Shown: positions 5,536-6,786 of the stretch, one piece after another
How the letters are laid out: each line of letters opens with the position of its first letter
Numbering within the stretch: position 1 is the stretch's first letter
Assembly (NCBI GenBank): GCA_964607765.1
Contig: CAZSNT010000293.1
Location: 1-6,786, forward strand
DNA from: CAZSNT01 sp964607765
GTDB taxonomy: Bacteria > Verrucomicrobiota > Lentisphaeria > Oligosphaerales > JABHEG01
Reading direction: 5' to 3'
Length of the DNA: 6,786 nt
The notes under the pieces: model-generated
The model's database searches: none
The model's input: the letters and a program-made list of their open reading frames with translations, nothing else
Told to the model about the DNA's origin: nothing
Position numbers and translations under genes: made by a program

Positions 5536-6723
5536 GGGATCTTGCGGGGAAAAACGGTACTCATACGCAGGCGAGGTGATGTCCTTGTCGCCGCGCTCGC
5601 GGATGCGAGGCATCGTCAGGACGAACTCGTGCGTTTCCCTGTCTTCGTACACGCGGAAGTTCGACAGGTCCACGCGGTCGGAGTCTTGCTCACGACGCCG
5701 GTCGATCTCTCGCGCCGAGCGCTTGACGATCGCGCTTTGGGCTTCATCGACTTCGGCGATCAGGAGCGGGCGTCTCGGGTCGCCGATCCTGGTGGGCCGG
5801 GGGGAGATGTTGCCGATCCAGTAGAGCTTGCCGCTATGGCTGTGCCGGATCAGAACGCTGCCGGACGCGAAGGAGAAGAGCGGCTCGCCGGTGTCGTACG
5901 GCAAGGGCTCGGCCGGTGACCAGCTGCGTCCGCCGTCGGTGGAGGCGCTTCGCCATTTGTGGACCGGCACGTCTGGGATGTTCCGGTTGCCGGCGCGGCA
6001 GACCATGAGGAGCGAGCCGTCGGCAAGCTCGGCGATGGTCGGCTCCTCGAGTCCCGCGGTCGACAGGGCGGGGTCCACGGTGATCATCTGGCTCAGGTCC
6101 CACTCCAATCTCTCGCCATGCCACGCGCCGATGAAACACCCGGCGTAGGAGCCGAGCACGGGCTTGATGCTGAAGTCCATGGTCTTGGGCAGTAGGGCAA
6201 CCGGCAACAGGATGCGGCCGCCGCGCGTTCGCATCGGAGCACAGAACGAGATCATCATGCTGTTCTCGCCATAGTCCGTGTCGCGCGCCCAGTGCGTTGC
6301 GTCGTACCCCTGCTGGACGATCTGGATCGGTTCGCCGAACGCGTGGCCCGATGCATCCAGAACGCGCATGAAGATGCGCGTGTATCTGTTCGCCTCGCCG
6401 GTGTACACGCCGGCGGGGTAGAGCTGATCGTTATAGAAATGCAGGACTCGGCCCTTGACCACATCGCGGAACAGGCAGCTCTCCCCCCAGATATGCGTGC
6501 CGCGGTCCGTCTTCTCCTGCTCGTATATCGGCGATGGATCGGACCATGTTGCGCCGTTATCCTCGCTGCGAATCTCGTGCTGGCAACTGATCGTGTCGGA
6601 CGCGCGCAACTCGCCATAGTGACGGATCAAGGTGCGGCCCTGCGCCTGGGCATAGGCCGTGTTCACGCTGAGCATCACGCAACCCGGCGAGGTCGAGAGC
6701 GCCTGCTTCTTTCGGACTTCCAT
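5524..6723 (-). CDS. BNR/Asp-box sialidase-fold protein, probable cytoplasmic glycoside hydrolase
   Basis: A 399-residue protein of the six-bladed beta-propeller sialidase superfamily. Two clear Asp boxes (Ser-x-Asp-x-Gly-x-x-Trp) are visible: SEDNGATW at 53-60 and STDGGRSW at 261-268. EEPTIAELADGSLLMVCR (226-243) is the conserved strand pair ending in an Arg that in sialidases belongs to the carboxylate-binding triad. The N-terminus (MEVRKKQALSTSPGCVML) has no signal peptide, so the protein most likely acts in the cytoplasm on imported sugars. Members of this superfamily in polysaccharide degraders are often labelled exo-alpha-sialidase, but many have unknown or non-sialidase activity, and I cannot assign the substrate. 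The ATG at 6723 has a repeated AAAGG just upstream. It is the first gene of a two-gene operon, with its TGA overlapping the start region of the lyase fusion gene. No promoter is visible in the 63 bases upstream to the window edge. The fold is fairly sure, the reaction is not. Confidence 0.85.
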   Translation of the reverse strand: MEVRKKQALSTSPGCVMLSVNTAYAQAQGRTLIRHYGELRASDTISCQHEIRSEDNGATWSDPSPIYEQEKTDRGTHIWGESCLFRDVVKGRVLHFYNDQLYPAGVYTGEANRYTRIFMRVLDASGHAFGEPIQIVQQGYDATHWARDTDYGENSMMISFCAPMRTRGGRILLPVALLPKTMDFSIKPVLGSYAGCFIGAWHGERLEWDLSQMITVDPALSTAGLEEPTIAELADGSLLMVCRAGNRNIPDVPVHKWRSASTDGGRSWSPAEPLPYDTGEPLFSFASGSVLIRHSHSGKLYWIGNISPRPTRIGDPRRPLLIAEVDEAQSAIVKRSAREIDRRREQDSDRVDLSNFRVYEDRETHEFVLTMPRIRERGDKDITSPAYEYRFSPQDPEEQ

Positions 6724-6730
6724 GTCGCGG

Positions 6731-6740
6731 CCTTTCCTTT
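6731..6740 (-). promoter_or_regulatory. Tandem ribosome binding site of the BNR gene
   Basis: AAAGGAAAGG on the minus strand offers two purine-rich sites; the nearer one is 7 bases from the ATG at 6723, supporting that start. The rest of the upstream sequence to 6786 shows no -35 box, and any promoter probably lies outside the window. Confidence 0.5.
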
Positions 6741-6786
6741 GGGCAGATCTTGGCGCAGTTCTCTGGACGCCTTATCCGCATTGGGG

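Overview
This is a GC-rich window carrying three complete, confidently coding genes and the first 53 codons of a fourth. The large secreted polysaccharide-degrading proteins suggest an uncultivated member of the PVC group (Planctomycetota, Lentisphaerota or Kiritimatiellota). Supporting signs are a Cys-type sulfatase with an N-terminal beta-sandwich extension, a PL1-type pectate lyase with a calcium-binding spacer, an FGE-fold domain, and a BNR/sialidase-fold protein. The assignment rests on domain style only, because there is no marker gene in view.

Layout from left to right. Positions 1-159 (minus) hold the start of a TIR-domain gene that runs off the left edge. Positions 160-642 form a 483-base divergent intergenic region packed with inverted repeats, including a perfect 26-bp palindrome at 522-547. 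It also holds one sigma70-like promoter candidate for each flanking gene. Positions 643-2979 (plus) encode an exported sulfatase. Positions 2980-3202 separate two convergent genes and hold no convincing gene or terminator. Positions 3203-5521 (minus) encode an exported pectate lyase fused to a C-terminal formylglycine-generating-enzyme-like domain. Positions 5524-6723 (minus) encode a BNR-repeat protein without a signal peptide, and its stop codon sits inside the start region of the lyase gene. Positions 6724-6786 hold only its ribosome binding site.

Taken together, the right two thirds look like a small polysaccharide-utilisation locus. A secreted lyase and a secreted sulfatase would attack an acidic, sulfated, uronate-rich polymer outside the cytoplasm, and the BNR protein would act on products inside. 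This substrate is an inference. The most unusual point is the lyase-FGE fusion. Its FGE-like part has the fold landmarks but lacks the paired active-site cysteines of true FGE, so it probably does not activate the neighbouring sulfatase and may be a binding or structural module. The TIR gene is unrelated to sugar metabolism and may mark the edge of a defence gene, most of which lies outside the window.
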